The notes below the pieces were generated by a model that saw nothing but the letters and a program-made list of their open reading frames with translations, was not told the origin of the DNA and searched no databases. This document shows positions 1 through 8,474 of a stretch of DNA of 25,190 bases, piece by piece (positions within the stretch are counted from its first letter, which is position 1; each line of letters opens with the position of its first letter). The DNA is taken from the NCBI GenBank assembly GCA_050246595.1, contig JBFWVT010000075.1:1-25190 (forward strand), in the 5' to 3' direction. A program made the translations under genes and the position numbers. Origin of the DNA: DATARH01 sp050246595. Lineage in GTDB: Bacteria; Pseudomonadota; Alphaproteobacteria; ATCC43930; CGMCC-115725.

Positions 1-125
1 TCGCAAATCCTGTGAATAGGGTCTGGGCATGCGTGCTGGCCTCCGCCCCCCAGCCAGCATCTTGCGCAGAGATCCCCGCGCCGGGGAACCCCTATCCCGT
101 TTCAACCAGACCCGATCACACTCTA
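1..125 (+). repeat. Left copy of 125-bp terminal inverted repeat
   Basis: This segment is the reverse complement of 25065-25189 with a single mismatch (t at 42 against the complement of c at 25148). It contains a short internal GC palindrome around 73-86. It encodes no recognisable product, and no transposase lies beside it. Because the two copies sit at the extreme ends of the window, they may be a dispersed genomic repeat at which an assembly stopped, or the ends of a mobile segment. The mismatch shows they are two real, diverged copies rather than one sequence duplicated by the assembler. Confidence 0.9.
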
Positions 126-399
126 AACCCCATGCCTGCCTGGGCAGCCGGCCGGTTCAATCCCGGCAAAACAGCGCGCCGATACTGCTTCGGGCAAATA
201 GCGGCCGGCAGGGCAAGGCCGTTTGCGGCTGGCCCGCGAAGGCGCGGCGTTGCGCTGCCGGCGGGGCAGCATGGCGGCGGTCCTTGAGCCTGGAGGGCAT
301 GCCCGCAAATTTGACTCGCGCCGAGCGATTGCTGCGGTTCTATTCGGCACCCGCTGACCACGATCAGATGTTTACCGCTGCGAGCTGGGGAGTCCTTTT
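126..399. other. Leader region upstream of the MFS gene, little content
   Basis: No gene is recognised in this stretch. One possible small reading frame starts at ATG 299 and ends at TGA 401-403, giving about 34 residues. Its stop overlaps the GTG start of the transporter (GTGA at 400-403), which would allow translational coupling. No homology is recognised and the frame may be chance. The rest is GC-rich sequence with no clear promoter or RNA structure. Confidence 0.3.
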
Positions 400-1629
400 G
401 TGACGGCGAACACTCCGGCTGCGATCAGGCCCATTGCGGCGGGCGAAATCGACAGCTTCTACGCCTATACCCGCCTGGCCGCGTCCTTGTTGCTCAGCAC
501 GATCGGTGGGGTCGCCATGTGGTCGATCGCCGTCGTGCTGCCGGCGGTCCAGGCCGATTTCGGGGTTGATCGGGCCAGCGCTTCGCTCTCGTATACGGCG
601 GTGATGCTGGGCTTTGTGCTCGGCGGCCCGGTCATGGGCCGGCTCTCCGACCGAATGGGCATCGTGATCCCGGTCGCCCTCGGAGCCGTGATGCTGGGGG
701 TCGGTTTCGCCGCTGCGAGCCAGGCTGCCCATAACTGGCAGTTCGCGCTCGCACACGGTCTGCTGATCGGGGTCGGCGGGTCTGCCAGCTTTGGTCCGGT
801 GATTGCGGATGTGTCGCTGTGGTTTCTGCGCCGGCGCGGTATCGCGGTCGCGATCTGCTCCAGCGGCAGTTATCTGGCGGGGACAATCTGGCCGCTGGTG
901 ATTCAGCCGCTCGCCCAGTCCGCAGGCTGGCGGCAAACCTATTTCGGCATCGGTGTTTTCTGCGTCGCGACGATGCTGCCTCTCGCTCTGGCGCTGCGGC
1001 GCCGGATTTCGGCAGCGGCCGGCGGCCGGGTTCTGTCGATGCGGTCCGAGCCGCCGGTCCTGCTGGCCGGCCTCACGCCGAACCGGCTTCAGCTTCTGTT
1101 GATGCTGGCCGGAGTGCTCTGCTGCGCCGCGATGGCGATGCCTCAGGTTCATATCGTGGCCTACTGCGTCGATCTGGGGTTCGGGAGCGCGAATGGGGCA
1201 CGGATGCTGTCGCTGATGCTGGCGACGGGCATTATCAGCCGGCTCACTTTCGGGTTGATCGTCGACCGGATCGGGTCGCTGCCCGCATTGTTGCTCAGCT
1301 CGTCACTGCAAGCTGTGTCCCTTCTGCTTTACTTCTGGGCGGACGGGCTGATGTCGCTGTACGTCGTGACCGCCCTGTTCGGTCTGGTTCAAGGCGGTAT
1401 CGTCCTGACCTACACGCTGATCGTTCGGGAATATTATCCCGCGGCGGAAGCCGGAACGCGCGTGGGGCTTGTGCTCTCGGCGACCCTGGCCGGCATGGCG
1501 ATCGGCGGCTGGACATCGGGTGTCATCTTCGACGCAACGCTTTCGTATCGGGCAGCCTTCCTCAGCGGTTTCGGCTGGAATCTTCTGAACATAGCGATTG
1601 CCGGGTGGCTGCTCGTGCGCTTGCCGTAG
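400..1629 (+). CDS. MFS transporter, 409 aa
   Basis: A predicted inner-membrane permease of the major facilitator superfamily, about the usual 400 residues with roughly 12 hydrophobic segments in two halves. After a polar N-terminus of about 25 residues, the first membrane segment begins near residue 27. The loop between segments 2 and 3 carries the MFS motif A-like stretch GRLSDRMG near residue 80. A positively charged central loop (about residues 200-225) separates the halves. Overall style recalls monocarboxylate or oxalate/formate-type MFS carriers, but the substrate cannot be told from sequence. The start is GTG at 400, with a GGGGAG ribosome-binding site at about 387-392. It stands alone on the plus strand and converges on the helicase gene across a repeat-filled gap. 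Nothing links it to cobalamin synthesis. Confidence 0.85.
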   Translation: MTANTPAAIRPIAAGEIDSFYAYTRLAASLLLSTIGGVAMWSIAVVLPAVQADFGVDRASASLSYTAVMLGFVLGGPVMGRLSDRMGIVIPVALGAVMLGVGFAAASQAAHNWQFALAHGLLIGVGGSASFGPVIADVSLWFLRRRGIAVAICSSGSYLAGTIWPLVIQPLAQSAGWRQTYFGIGVFCVATMLPLALALRRRISAAAGGRVLSMRSEPPVLLAGLTPNRLQLLLMLAGVLCCAAMAMPQVHIVAYCVDLGFGSANGARMLSLMLATGIISRLTFGLIVDRIGSLPALLLSSSLQAVSLLLYFWADGLMSLYVVTALFGLVQGGIVLTYTLIVREYYPAAEAGTRVGLVLSATLAGMAIGGWTSGVIFDATLSYRAAFLSGFGWNLLNIAIAGWLLVRLP

Positions 1630-1695
1630 CGCCGACGCCTTGCCGCGGCGTGAGAGCCGGGAGGTCTTGCGGTCCAGGTAAATTATTGAAAAGGC

Positions 1696-2019
1696 GGTAG
1701 TGACTCAGTTTGAATGTAACAGACAGCATTGTCATGCCGGATCATGGTTCGTTCGTGCCCGGCCTTGGGCCGGGCATCCACGAGCCGCCCCAGCCTCCCG
1801 CCTTCTCGTGGATGGCCGGGCCAAGCCCGGCCAAGAACGGGTAGTGTCTCAGTTTGAATTGCATGGGCATCGCGCGTCCTTCGAGACGGGCGCTGCGCGC
1901 CCTCCTCAGGATGACGCAAGCCTGTGATGGCATTGAGAAAGAAGGTCATCCTGAGGAGCTGCCGAAGGCGGCGTCTCGAAGGACGCACGGCGCTCCTCCA
2001 ACCAAACTGAGACACCACC
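1696..2019. repeat. Intergenic palindromic repeat cluster with three copies of a 20-bp end motif
   Basis: The gap between the convergent MFS and helicase genes holds two large palindromes. The first spans about 1748-1844; its arms contain GCCCGGCCTTGGGCCGGGC-type sequence and ATCCACGA. The second spans 1874-1986; its arms contain TCCTTCGAGACG and CTCAGGATGAC with their inverse copies. Both resemble dispersed intergenic palindromes common in Hyphomicrobiales. A 20-bp motif close to GGTAGTGNCTCAGTTTGAAT is present at 1696-1715 (+), 1840-1859 (+) and 2000-2019 (-). The second palindrome is therefore bracketed by inverted copies, as in a MITE. Transcribed hairpins here could also end the two converging transcripts, but no T-tract is evident. 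Confidence 0.8.
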
Positions 2020-2087
2020 CGCGGCAGACAGTGATGCGGCCGGCGCGAACGGGGCGGCGGCGCCAGCCTCTCGGGTTCCGCGGTCGT

Positions 2088-4037
2088 TCACCGCCGGGAT
2101 TGCGAGCGCGGCGGGTCGGGGCCGGAGCGGTGCTGTTCCGGCGTCCGCCGTCTCGCCGTTCGCGCGCTGCCGCCCGAAGGCGCTGGGACCCGGCCGACCG
2201 GCGGCGTCCATTCCCCGCGCTTGCGGGCCGACCAGGCGTAGCGGGGGTCGCCCTCCAGCAGATCGAGGTGCTCGCAGAGGCGGTTGCGTTCGAGCCAGCC
2301 GATCGCGGCTTCGAGTTCGGAAAGCGTCATCTGCGCCCGGCTCTTGCCGCCGGTCACGCGTTTCAGCACGGCGTTGTAGCGGTGATAAAGACCGGGTCCG
2401 GCATTGCCGCGGCGCAGCCCCGAGCGGCCCGTCTCGTCCTCGACCACCTGCGCCGCCACCAGCTCGCCGACCCGTGCCCGCAGCCGCCGTTCGATGATCG
2501 ACGGCGTCTCCAGCAGCTCCGCCTGCGCTTCCCGCTGCTCCGGGCGCTTCATCGCCAAATCCGGACCCGGCCGCAGCGTCGTGAAGCGCAGCGCCAGCGC
2601 GTTGCTTTCGAGCGGGACGATGCCGTCCTTTTCCCGCGCCAGCTCCTCCGCCAGCCAGAAGGGCAGGTGGGCTTGTTTGCCGCGCCGCTTGGGCACGCGC
2701 GCCAGCGTGCCCTGCTCGGTCTCCATGCGCACCCGGAAGCGCTGGAACAGCGGGTCGTCGGGATGAAAGACCAGGGCGCGTTGTGTTTCATAAGGCCCGG
2801 CATGCGGATCGACGCGGGTCGCGCGCGCCACCATCTGTTCGAGCCAGGGGCGCGAGCGGATATGGGTCAGCGCCGCCACCACCGCCACCTCGGGCACATC
2901 GAGACCTTCATAAGCCATCGCGACCGTCACCAGGATTGACGGCTCCGGGTAACGCCGGAAGGCGGCGACGGCCTCGTGAGCGCGCGGCGTGTCCGAGGTC
3001 GCCATCTGCGCGATCTGCCCGGCCCGGTCGCGGGGCAGCCAGCGCCGCACCGTTGCGAGGTACTGCCGCGCGTTCTCCTGGTCGGGCGCGACCACCAGCA
3101 GCTTGCCCAGACCCGGCGCGGCGTCGCTCGCAGCGAGACCGCGCTCCCGGCGCCGGCGGGCGCGCAGATCGCGGATTCTGACAAACGCCTCGCGCAGCAG
3201 CGCCTCGGCGAATTCGGTGCGCAGCGCCGTGAACAGGGCCGGGCGGGTGATCTCGGTGGGGTAGGGGGCGGCGAGCCGGTGCGGTCCGACCTCGATGGCC
3301 TCGTGCCCCCTTGTGTCACGCCATCTCGCCTCGCCGTCGAGCGCGCCGAACGTGACCGGCAGCACGGCGCGTTCCTGCAAGGCCCGCGCCCGCGAATAGC
3401 CGATCACCGCCCAGCCCGGCGCGTCGAGCGCGATCTCGCGGGTTCGCGCCTTTGGCCCCTTGCGGTAGGGCAGCCAGAGGATGCCGCGCCCATCGGCGCG
3501 TTCGAGCGTGCCCGACAGCAGCAGGCGCACCGCGGCGCATTCCAGCAGCGGCAGGATGGCGCGCGACCAGGCGCCGGCCTGGTCCTCGTCGGTCTGGCCC
3601 TCGCCGGCGGTCTTGGCGAGTTCGGCCGCGGTTTCCGGATCGATATCGGCGAGCGCCGGCAGGTGGTGGACCTCGTCGATCACGAGCAATGTGCGGTGCC
3701 GCCGGAACTCGCGCAGATGCAGGTCCGGCGCGGCGGCGATGCCCTGGTAGGTGGTGATATAGCCGGCCAGACCGCGGCTCGGGTTCGGCGTGTTGTCGGC
3801 CGCCCGCAGCGACAGGGCATGGCCGAGCGCGGCGCGCCAGGCCGGGTCGGCAAAGGCCTCCTCGGCTTGCAGGCGCAGACTGTCGCGCGGCACCACCCAG
3901 CACACCCGCTCGACGATGCCGGAGGCGATCAGCCGCACGGCGGCGATCACCGGCAGCAGCGACTTGCCGCCGCCGGGGGTGACGGCGGCGAGAATGTCGC
4001 GGGCGTCGGTCCGGCCGGAAGCGACGGCCTCGATCAC
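2088..4037 (-). CDS. SF2 DEAD/DEAH-box helicase, 649 aa from GTG 4037; true N-terminus probably upstream
   Basis: A superfamily 2 ATP-dependent helicase or translocase. Counting from GTG at 4037, residues 20-26 are the Walker A motif (TPGGGKS). A Walker B/DEAH-type motif (IDEVHH) lies near 120, motif III (SGT) near 175 and motif VI-like QMVARATR near 400, so both RecA-like lobes are present. The last 150 residues are charged and carry no recognised domain. The GTG start leaves only 19 residues before Walker A and excludes an LRSHQQQLAGV segment that looks like the usual pre-motif-I region. The same frame stays open back to 4184 with no ATG, GTG or TTG. An ATG at 4186-4188, overlapping the methyltransferase stop, is one base out of frame, so a frameshift or sequence error is suspected. 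Related proteins are often called restriction-type helicases, but no nuclease domain is visible and the role is unknown. Confidence 0.8.
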   Translation of the reverse strand: MIEAVASGRTDARDILAAVTPGGGKSLLPVIAAVRLIASGIVERVCWVVPRDSLRLQAEEAFADPAWRAALGHALSLRAADNTPNPSRGLAGYITTYQGIAAAPDLHLREFRRHRTLLVIDEVHHLPALADIDPETAAELAKTAGEGQTDEDQAGAWSRAILPLLECAAVRLLLSGTLERADGRGILWLPYRKGPKARTREIALDAPGWAVIGYSRARALQERAVLPVTFGALDGEARWRDTRGHEAIEVGPHRLAAPYPTEITRPALFTALRTEFAEALLREAFVRIRDLRARRRRERGLAASDAAPGLGKLLVVAPDQENARQYLATVRRWLPRDRAGQIAQMATSDTPRAHEAVAAFRRYPEPSILVTVAMAYEGLDVPEVAVVAALTHIRSRPWLEQMVARATRVDPHAGPYETQRALVFHPDDPLFQRFRVRMETEQGTLARVPKRRGKQAHLPFWLAEELAREKDGIVPLESNALALRFTTLRPGPDLAMKRPEQREAQAELLETPSIIERRLRARVGELVAAQVVEDETGRSGLRRGNAGPGLYHRYNAVLKRVTGGKSRAQMTLSELEAAIGWLERNRLCEHLDLLEGDPRYAWSARKRGEWTPPVGRVPAPSGGSARTARRRTPEQHRSGPDPPRSQSRR

Positions 4038-4188
4038 GCCCGCAAGCTGTTGTTGATGGGAGCGGAGCGGGCGGGAGATCAGGGCGCGTACCGGGACCGT
4101 CGATGCACGGCCCGGATCATGCAGCCTGCCGATTCGGCTGTCCAGCCGGGAAGGGTACGGATCAGGAACTTGAGGGGCGGCGAGTCAT
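4038..4188 (-). other. Probable frameshifted 5' end of the helicase gene
   Basis: On the minus strand, 49 sense codons in the helicase frame connect the methyltransferase stop (TGA, 4185-4187) to the GTG at 4037. They read like normal protein, ending RPLRSHQQQLAG. No ATG, GTG or TTG starts this frame. ATG at 4188-4186 overlaps the stop as ATGA but hits a stop after 8 codons. Removing one base from the four-base run at 4174-4177 would join that ATG to the helicase and give a protein of about 699 residues. This is inferred from reading frames only. Confidence 0.5.
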
Positions 4189-4784
4189 TCCGGCGCCGGG
4201 CCACGCTGCGGAAAGGGAGGCTCCGGCAGCAGGCCGACCGGAGCGGCGATTGCGGCGATGCGCTGGATCGCGGCCGGACGCGGCCGGGAAACCTCGCCCT
4301 GTTCGAACGCGACGGTGGTCAGCCCGGCGAACGCCTCCGGCAATTCGCCCGGTCGCAGCAGGAATTCCGGGTTGCGCGGTCGTCCGAAATGCTCGTTGCC
4401 GGTCATGAACGTCTCGTAGATCAGCACCCCTCCGGGGGCCAGCATCGCCGCGAGCGGACGCAGCAAGGGCCGGTGCAGATAATTCGTGACGACGATCCCG
4501 TCGTAACCGTCGCCGAGACGCGCGACGACGCTGTTCGGGTCGCCGGCCGGGTCGCCGGTTTCGAGATCGATTTGGCGCACATCGCACCTGGAGCCGGCAA
4601 AACCGCGCAGGGTCTCGATATCGCGGTCGATTGCGGTCACGCGCAGCCCCATATCCACGAGCAGCCGCGTGTGGCGTCCGGTCCCGGCGGCCAGGTCGAG
4701 GACATGACCGCCGTCGCGGATCAGCGGCGCAAAACGCCGTACCCAGTCGGAAGGTGTGGCCGCGGGCATCGTTGGCACTCTCAA
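4185..4784 (-). CDS. Class I SAM-dependent methyltransferase, 199 aa
   Basis: A small soluble Rossmann-fold methyltransferase. Motif I, LDLAAGTGRHT, lies at about residues 29-39 and would bind S-adenosylmethionine. It is followed by an acidic strand end (AIDRD, about 51-55), the motif IV region IVVTNYLHRPL near 97 and a post-motif GGVLIYETF near 119. The length and layout match TehB/UbiE-like small-molecule methyltransferases. There is no NPPY or DPPY motif, so it is not an adenine-N6 DNA methylase. The substrate is unknown. Translation could begin at 4784 or at the second Met (residue 6). Its stop overlaps an ATG (ATGA) probably belonging to the downstream helicase, so the two are likely co-transcribed. 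It is divergent from the DUF1178 gene across about 65 bp. Confidence 0.8.
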   Translation of the reverse strand: MRVPTMPAATPSDWVRRFAPLIRDGGHVLDLAAGTGRHTRLLVDMGLRVTAIDRDIETLRGFAGSRCDVRQIDLETGDPAGDPNSVVARLGDGYDGIVVTNYLHRPLLRPLAAMLAPGGVLIYETFMTGNEHFGRPRNPEFLLRPGELPEAFAGLTTVAFEQGEVSRPRPAAIQRIAAIAAPVGLLPEPPFPQRGPAPE

Positions 4785-4849
4785 CGGACGATTGCTGAAA
4801 ACGCGGTTTCAGGTGTAGAGAGAGATAGGGTGCCAGGAGGGCCTTGACG

Positions 4850-5260
4850 ATGATCCGGTTTACGCTGCGTTGCGCCGCCGAGCACGAATTCGAGGGCTGG
4901 TTCCGCAGCGGCGACGCGTTCGAGGCGCAGCAGAAAGCCGACGAGATCGCCTGCCCGACTTGCGGCGACACCGGGATCGAGAAGGCGCTGATGGCGCCGA
5001 ATATCGGCCGCTCGCACAAAAACGTCCCGGCGCTGTCGCCGGCGCAGATGCGGGCGGCCTTGGTCGAACTGCGCCGCCAAGTCGAGAGCAATTGCGATTA
5101 TGTCGGCGAGCGTTTTGCCGAGGAGGCGCGCAAAATTCATTATGGCGAGGTCGATCCGCGCGGCATCTACGGCGAGGCGACCACCGAGGAGTCGCGCGAG
5201 CTGACCGAGGAGGGGATCGCGTTCGGCCGGATTCCCTGGGTTTCGCCGAGCGACGCTTAA
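4850..5260 (+). CDS. DUF1178 family protein, 136 aa
   Basis: A small soluble protein of the DUF1178 family, common and conserved in Alphaproteobacteria but of unknown function. The N-terminus (MIRFTLRCAAEHEFEGWF) has the family pattern. It is followed by a CPTCGD knuckle near residue 37; with Cys8, this could bind zinc. The conserved C-terminal half contains an ERFAEEAR and IHYGE segment, then EEGIAFGRIPWV near the end. ATG at 4850 is chosen because AGGAGG at 4835-4840 lies 9 bases upstream; a TTG at 4844 would be too close. Its TAA stop shares the palindromic bases TTAA (5257-5260) with the stop of the converging FAD dehydrogenase gene, so there is no spacer between them. Confidence 0.85.
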   Translation: MIRFTLRCAAEHEFEGWFRSGDAFEAQQKADEIACPTCGDTGIEKALMAPNIGRSHKNVPALSPAQMRAALVELRRQVESNCDYVGERFAEEARKIHYGEVDPRGIYGEATTEESRELTEEGIAFGRIPWVSPSDA

Positions 5261-8200
5261 GCCGGCGAGGCCTCGTCCAGAAGGCGGACGATATGGCGCG
5301 CCTCGCGGCCGGCGCCCTCGGCGATCTGGTGGCGGCAACTCGTACCGCAGGCGGCCAATAGCGTCTCCGGAGATGCGGCGCGCATCCTGGGTAAAACCTC
5401 CAATTCGCCGATCCGCATCGAGATGTCGTAATGCTCGGCTTCGAGACCGAACGAGCCGGCCATGCCGCAGCAGGTCGAATCGAAGGTTTCGACGTTCAGC
5501 TCCGGGATCAGACGCAACGCCTCGGCTGCCGCGTTGACGGTGCCGAACGCCTTCTGGTGACAATGGCCGTGCAAGAGCGCGCGTTGTCCCGGCATCGGCG
5601 CGAGTTTCAGGTCGAAGCGGCCGGCCTTGCGTTCGGCGGCGACAAATTCCTCGAACAGAAGCGCGCTCGCGGCGAGCGCCTGGGTTTCGGCTCCGGGCAA
5701 TATCGCCGGGAATTCATCGCGCAAGGTTAAGAGACAGGCCGGTTCGAGACCGACGATCGGGGTGCCGGCAGCGATCGCGGGGGCCAGCGCCCGGAGCATG
5801 CGGCTTGCCTCCTTGCGCGCTTCGTCGATCAGCCCGGCGCCGAGGAATGTGCGGCCGCAGCACAGCGGGCGGCCGACACCCGGCTCCGGCGTTGTCACCC
5901 GGTATCCGGCGCGGGTCAGCACCCGCTCGGCGGCGCGCGCATTTTCCGGCTCGAACCAGCGGTTGAACGTATCGACAAGCAGCACGATTTCGCGTCCCGG
6001 CCGGTGCGTGTTACCCCCACCCTGACCCTCCCCCGCAAGCGGGGGAGGGGAGGCGCGCCGCTCGGGTACTCCCCCCCCCGTGATCCTCGGATCAAGTCCG
6101 GGGAGGGGAGGGCTGGGGTGGGGGCTTGCCCCGCGATAGGGGTGCGGCGACCATTCCGGCATCTGGCGGCGCGCGCTGAAGCCGAGGAGCCGCTCATCGA
6201 GCGCGGCCAGCGCCGGCAACCGGTTGCGCAGCTTTGTGAAACGCGCCAGCCGCGCGGCGTGCGGCGCATAGCGCGGCAGATAGGCGATCATGCGGTCGCG
6301 GCGGGATAATCCGTGCCGCTTCCGGTAATGGTACAGAAACTCGATTTTCATGCGCGCCATATCGACCCCGGTCGGGCATTCGCGCTTGCAGCCTTTGCAT
6401 GAGACGCACAGCGCCATCGTGCCGCGCATCGCGTCGGACACCAGCGCGTCGGGGCCGAGCTGGCCCGACAGTGCGAGGCGCAGCGTGTTGGCGCGGCCTC
6501 GGGTCAGGTGCATTTCGTCGCCGGTGGCGCGGTAGGACGGGCACATCACGCCGGGGTCGGATTTGCGGCAGGCGCCGTTGTTGTTGCACATCTCGGCGGC
6601 GCTGGCGAACGACCCCCATTCCGACCAGTCCAGCGCGGTGTCGAGCGGTAACTGCCGGTAGCCCGGCTTGAAGCGGAACAGCGAGCGGTCGTCCATCTTT
6701 GGCGGGCGAACGATTTTGCCGGGGTTGAACAGACCGTTCGGATCGAATGTATCCTTGACCTCTTCAAAGGCCCGCACGATGCGCGGCCCGAACATCGCCT
6801 CGTGGTGCTCCGAGCGCACGAGACCGTCGCCGTGCTCGCCGGAATGCGAGCCTTTGTATTCGCGCACCATCGCAAAGGCTTCCTCGGCGATCGCGCGCAT
6901 CTGTCTGGCGCCGAGTTCCTGTTTCAGATTGATGACCGGACGGACGTGAAGAGTGCCGACCGAAGCGTGCGCGTACCAGGTGCCAACCGTGCCATGCTTG
7001 TGAAACACCTGGGTCAGCCGGTTGGTATATTCGGCGAGGTCTTCAAGGCGGACGGCGCAATCCTCGATAAACGAGATCGGCTTTCCGTCGCCCTTCATCG
7101 ACATCATGATGTTGAGACCTTCCTTGCGCACGTTCCACACCGCGCTTTGGAAGGAAGGGTCGGTCGCCTCGATGATGCCGGCATTGGCGACGGAATTGCC
7201 GAAGCCGAGATCGCCCATCAACTCGACGAGCTGTGCGAGCCGACGCAGATTGTCGTCCGGGTCGTCGCCGGCGAATTCGGTCAACAGGATCGCGTCGGGT
7301 TCGCCTCTGACGAAGCGATCGACGACCGGGCGGAACACCGGGTTGTCGCGCGCCAGCTCGATCATCGTGCGATCGACCAGCTCGACGGCGGCCGGACCGA
7401 GCTTGACGATGTGCTGCGTCGCGTCCATCGCCTGATAAAAGGTCGGGAAATGGCAGATGCCGAGCACCCGGTGCGGCGGGATCGGCTGCAAATCGAGTTC
7501 GATCTCGCTGAAAAAGGCGAGCGTTCCTTCCGAGCCGACCAGCAGATGCGCCATGTTGTGGCCGGCATCATCGATCATGTCGATGTTGTAGCCGCCGACC
7601 CGGCGCAGCAGTTTCGGAAAGCGGCGGTCGATCTCGTCGGCCTCGCGGCGGTGCAGCGCGCGCATGTCGCGGATCAGGTCGCGATAGCGCTCGGGTTCGA
7701 TATCGTCTCCGAAATTGCCGGGCACCTCGGCGAAACGCGCCTCGGTCCCGTCCGCCAGGATCGCGTTGATCGCGCGCACATTGTGGACCATGTTGCCGTA
7801 GCGGATCGAGCGCGCGCCGCAGCTGTTGTTCGCGGTCATGCCGCCGATCGTCGCCCGGTCGCCGGTCGAGACATCGACCGGGAACCACAATTTGTGCTGG
7901 CGCAGCCTTGCGTTGAGCCGTTCCATGACGACGCCGGGCTGGACCCGGACCCGCCGCGCCTCGGGGTCGAGAGCGACGACGGCGTCCATGTACTTGCTGC
8001 AATCGAGCACCAGAGCGCGCGCGACGGTCTGGCCACATTGCGACGTGCCGCCGCCGCGCGGCAGAACCGGGACGCCTTCCTCGCGCGCGATCGCCAGCGC
8101 CGCCGCGACATCCTGTTTGTCCCTGGGCACGGCGATGCCGAGCGGCTCGATCTGGTAGATCGACGCGTCGGTGCTGTAGCGCCCGCGGCTGAACCGGTCG

Positions 8201-8289
8201 AACATGACCTCGCCGCGCAACTCGCGGCGCAGGCGGGCTTCGAGGCGCGACGGGGCGGGGCTGCCCCGGCCGGGAGCATCGAGCGGCAT
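5257..8289 (-). CDS. YdiJ-like FAD-binding and Fe-S oxidoreductase, 1010 aa
   Basis: A large fused dehydrogenase resembling E. coli YdiJ (about 1018 residues, reported as a D-2-hydroxyglutarate dehydrogenase). The N-terminal FAD-binding-4 domain includes PRGGGTSQCGQ near residue 77 and the segment GGMTANNSCGARSIRYGN near 150. The FAD-oxidase C-terminal domain covers about 230-530. An Fe-S domain follows, with CNNNGAC near 565 and a CVSCKGCKRECPTG cluster motif near 625. A C-terminal CCG domain has CCGRTF near 805 and STCCGMAGSFG near 938, as in GlpC or glycolate oxidase GlcF. It probably oxidises a 2-hydroxy acid and passes electrons to the respiratory chain; the substrate is inferred from family only. 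A palindromic repeat (6014-6124) adds about 37 proline- and glycine-rich residues at about 722-759, between the Fe-S and CCG regions. ATG at 8289 has only a weak ribosome-binding site, and a later ATG at about residue 29 is an alternative start. Confidence 0.85.
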   Translation of the reverse strand: MPLDAPGRGSPAPSRLEARLRRELRGEVMFDRFSRGRYSTDASIYQIEPLGIAVPRDKQDVAAALAIAREEGVPVLPRGGGTSQCGQTVARALVLDCSKYMDAVVALDPEARRVRVQPGVVMERLNARLRQHKLWFPVDVSTGDRATIGGMTANNSCGARSIRYGNMVHNVRAINAILADGTEARFAEVPGNFGDDIEPERYRDLIRDMRALHRREADEIDRRFPKLLRRVGGYNIDMIDDAGHNMAHLLVGSEGTLAFFSEIELDLQPIPPHRVLGICHFPTFYQAMDATQHIVKLGPAAVELVDRTMIELARDNPVFRPVVDRFVRGEPDAILLTEFAGDDPDDNLRRLAQLVELMGDLGFGNSVANAGIIEATDPSFQSAVWNVRKEGLNIMMSMKGDGKPISFIEDCAVRLEDLAEYTNRLTQVFHKHGTVGTWYAHASVGTLHVRPVINLKQELGARQMRAIAEEAFAMVREYKGSHSGEHGDGLVRSEHHEAMFGPRIVRAFEEVKDTFDPNGLFNPGKIVRPPKMDDRSLFRFKPGYRQLPLDTALDWSEWGSFASAAEMCNNNGACRKSDPGVMCPSYRATGDEMHLTRGRANTLRLALSGQLGPDALVSDAMRGTMALCVSCKGCKRECPTGVDMARMKIEFLYHYRKRHGLSRRDRMIAYLPRYAPHAARLARFTKLRNRLPALAALDERLLGFSARRQMPEWSPHPYRGASPHPSPPLPGLDPRITGGGVPERRASPPPLAGEGQGGGNTHRPGREIVLLVDTFNRWFEPENARAAERVLTRAGYRVTTPEPGVGRPLCCGRTFLGAGLIDEARKEASRMLRALAPAIAAGTPIVGLEPACLLTLRDEFPAILPGAETQALAASALLFEEFVAAERKAGRFDLKLAPMPGQRALLHGHCHQKAFGTVNAAAEALRLIPELNVETFDSTCCGMAGSFGLEAEHYDISMRIGELEVLPRMRAASPETLLAACGTSCRHQIAEGAGREARHIVRLLDEASPA
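6014..6124. repeat. Coding palindromic repeat R1, in the YdiJ-like gene
   Basis: This is 111 bp (37 codons) bounded by complementary arms (CCCCCACCCTGACCCTCCCC on the left, with the inverse at 6105-6124). It has an inner CCCCCGCAAGCGGGGG hairpin and a GGATCAAGTCCGG-type palindrome. It reads through in frame on the minus strand as a low-complexity Pro/Gly/Arg insert. The GATCAAGTCC motif recurs in R4 and R6. Confidence 0.85.
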
Positions 8290-8376
8290 GGTTCTTTATC
8301 CGTGATGCAGGGGATATCGATAATGCCGCAGAATATCGGCAGAGTCGGGAGATGGCGATAGGCGGGGCGGTACTGT

Positions 8377-8418
8377 CTCGGGATCGCCGGCCTCCGGCGG
8401 GACGCCGGCGGTCCCGAG
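8377..8418. terminator. Strong GC hairpin between divergent genes, possible terminator or repeat
   Basis: Two 15-base arms (8377-8391 and 8404-8418) pair with one T-G wobble around a 12-base loop. It lies between the start of the YdiJ-like gene and the cobalamin riboswitch. There is no T-tract, so intrinsic termination is uncertain. A nuclease-barrier hairpin or repetitive palindrome is equally possible. Confidence 0.4.
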
Positions 8419-8474
8419 GGGGTCTCCGGGGAACGCAGCGGGCCAATTTCAAACTGAGGCAGCACCGGCGAGGC

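Noticed and set aside
1748..1986. CRISPR array or small RNA gene in the intergenic palindromes
   Set aside because: The repeats are two different single palindromes, with no regular spacing, spacers or cas genes, and they resemble dispersed intergenic repeats.
2088..4784. Helicase plus methyltransferase as a restriction-modification or defence system
   Set aside because: The methyltransferase lacks the NPPY/DPPY or cytosine-type catalytic motifs of DNA methylases, and no nuclease or specificity protein is nearby. The pair is adjacent but not evidence of a defence system.
2976..4847. A 623-codon plus-strand open frame opposite the helicase and methyltransferase genes
   Set aside because: It is low-complexity, rich in Arg, Gly, Ala and Gln, shows no domain, and lies antisense to clear helicase motifs. 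Long shadow frames are expected at this GC content.
6802..8361. A 519-codon plus-strand open frame opposite the YdiJ-like gene
   Set aside because: It has no recognised motif and mirrors well conserved FAD-domain codons on the other strand.
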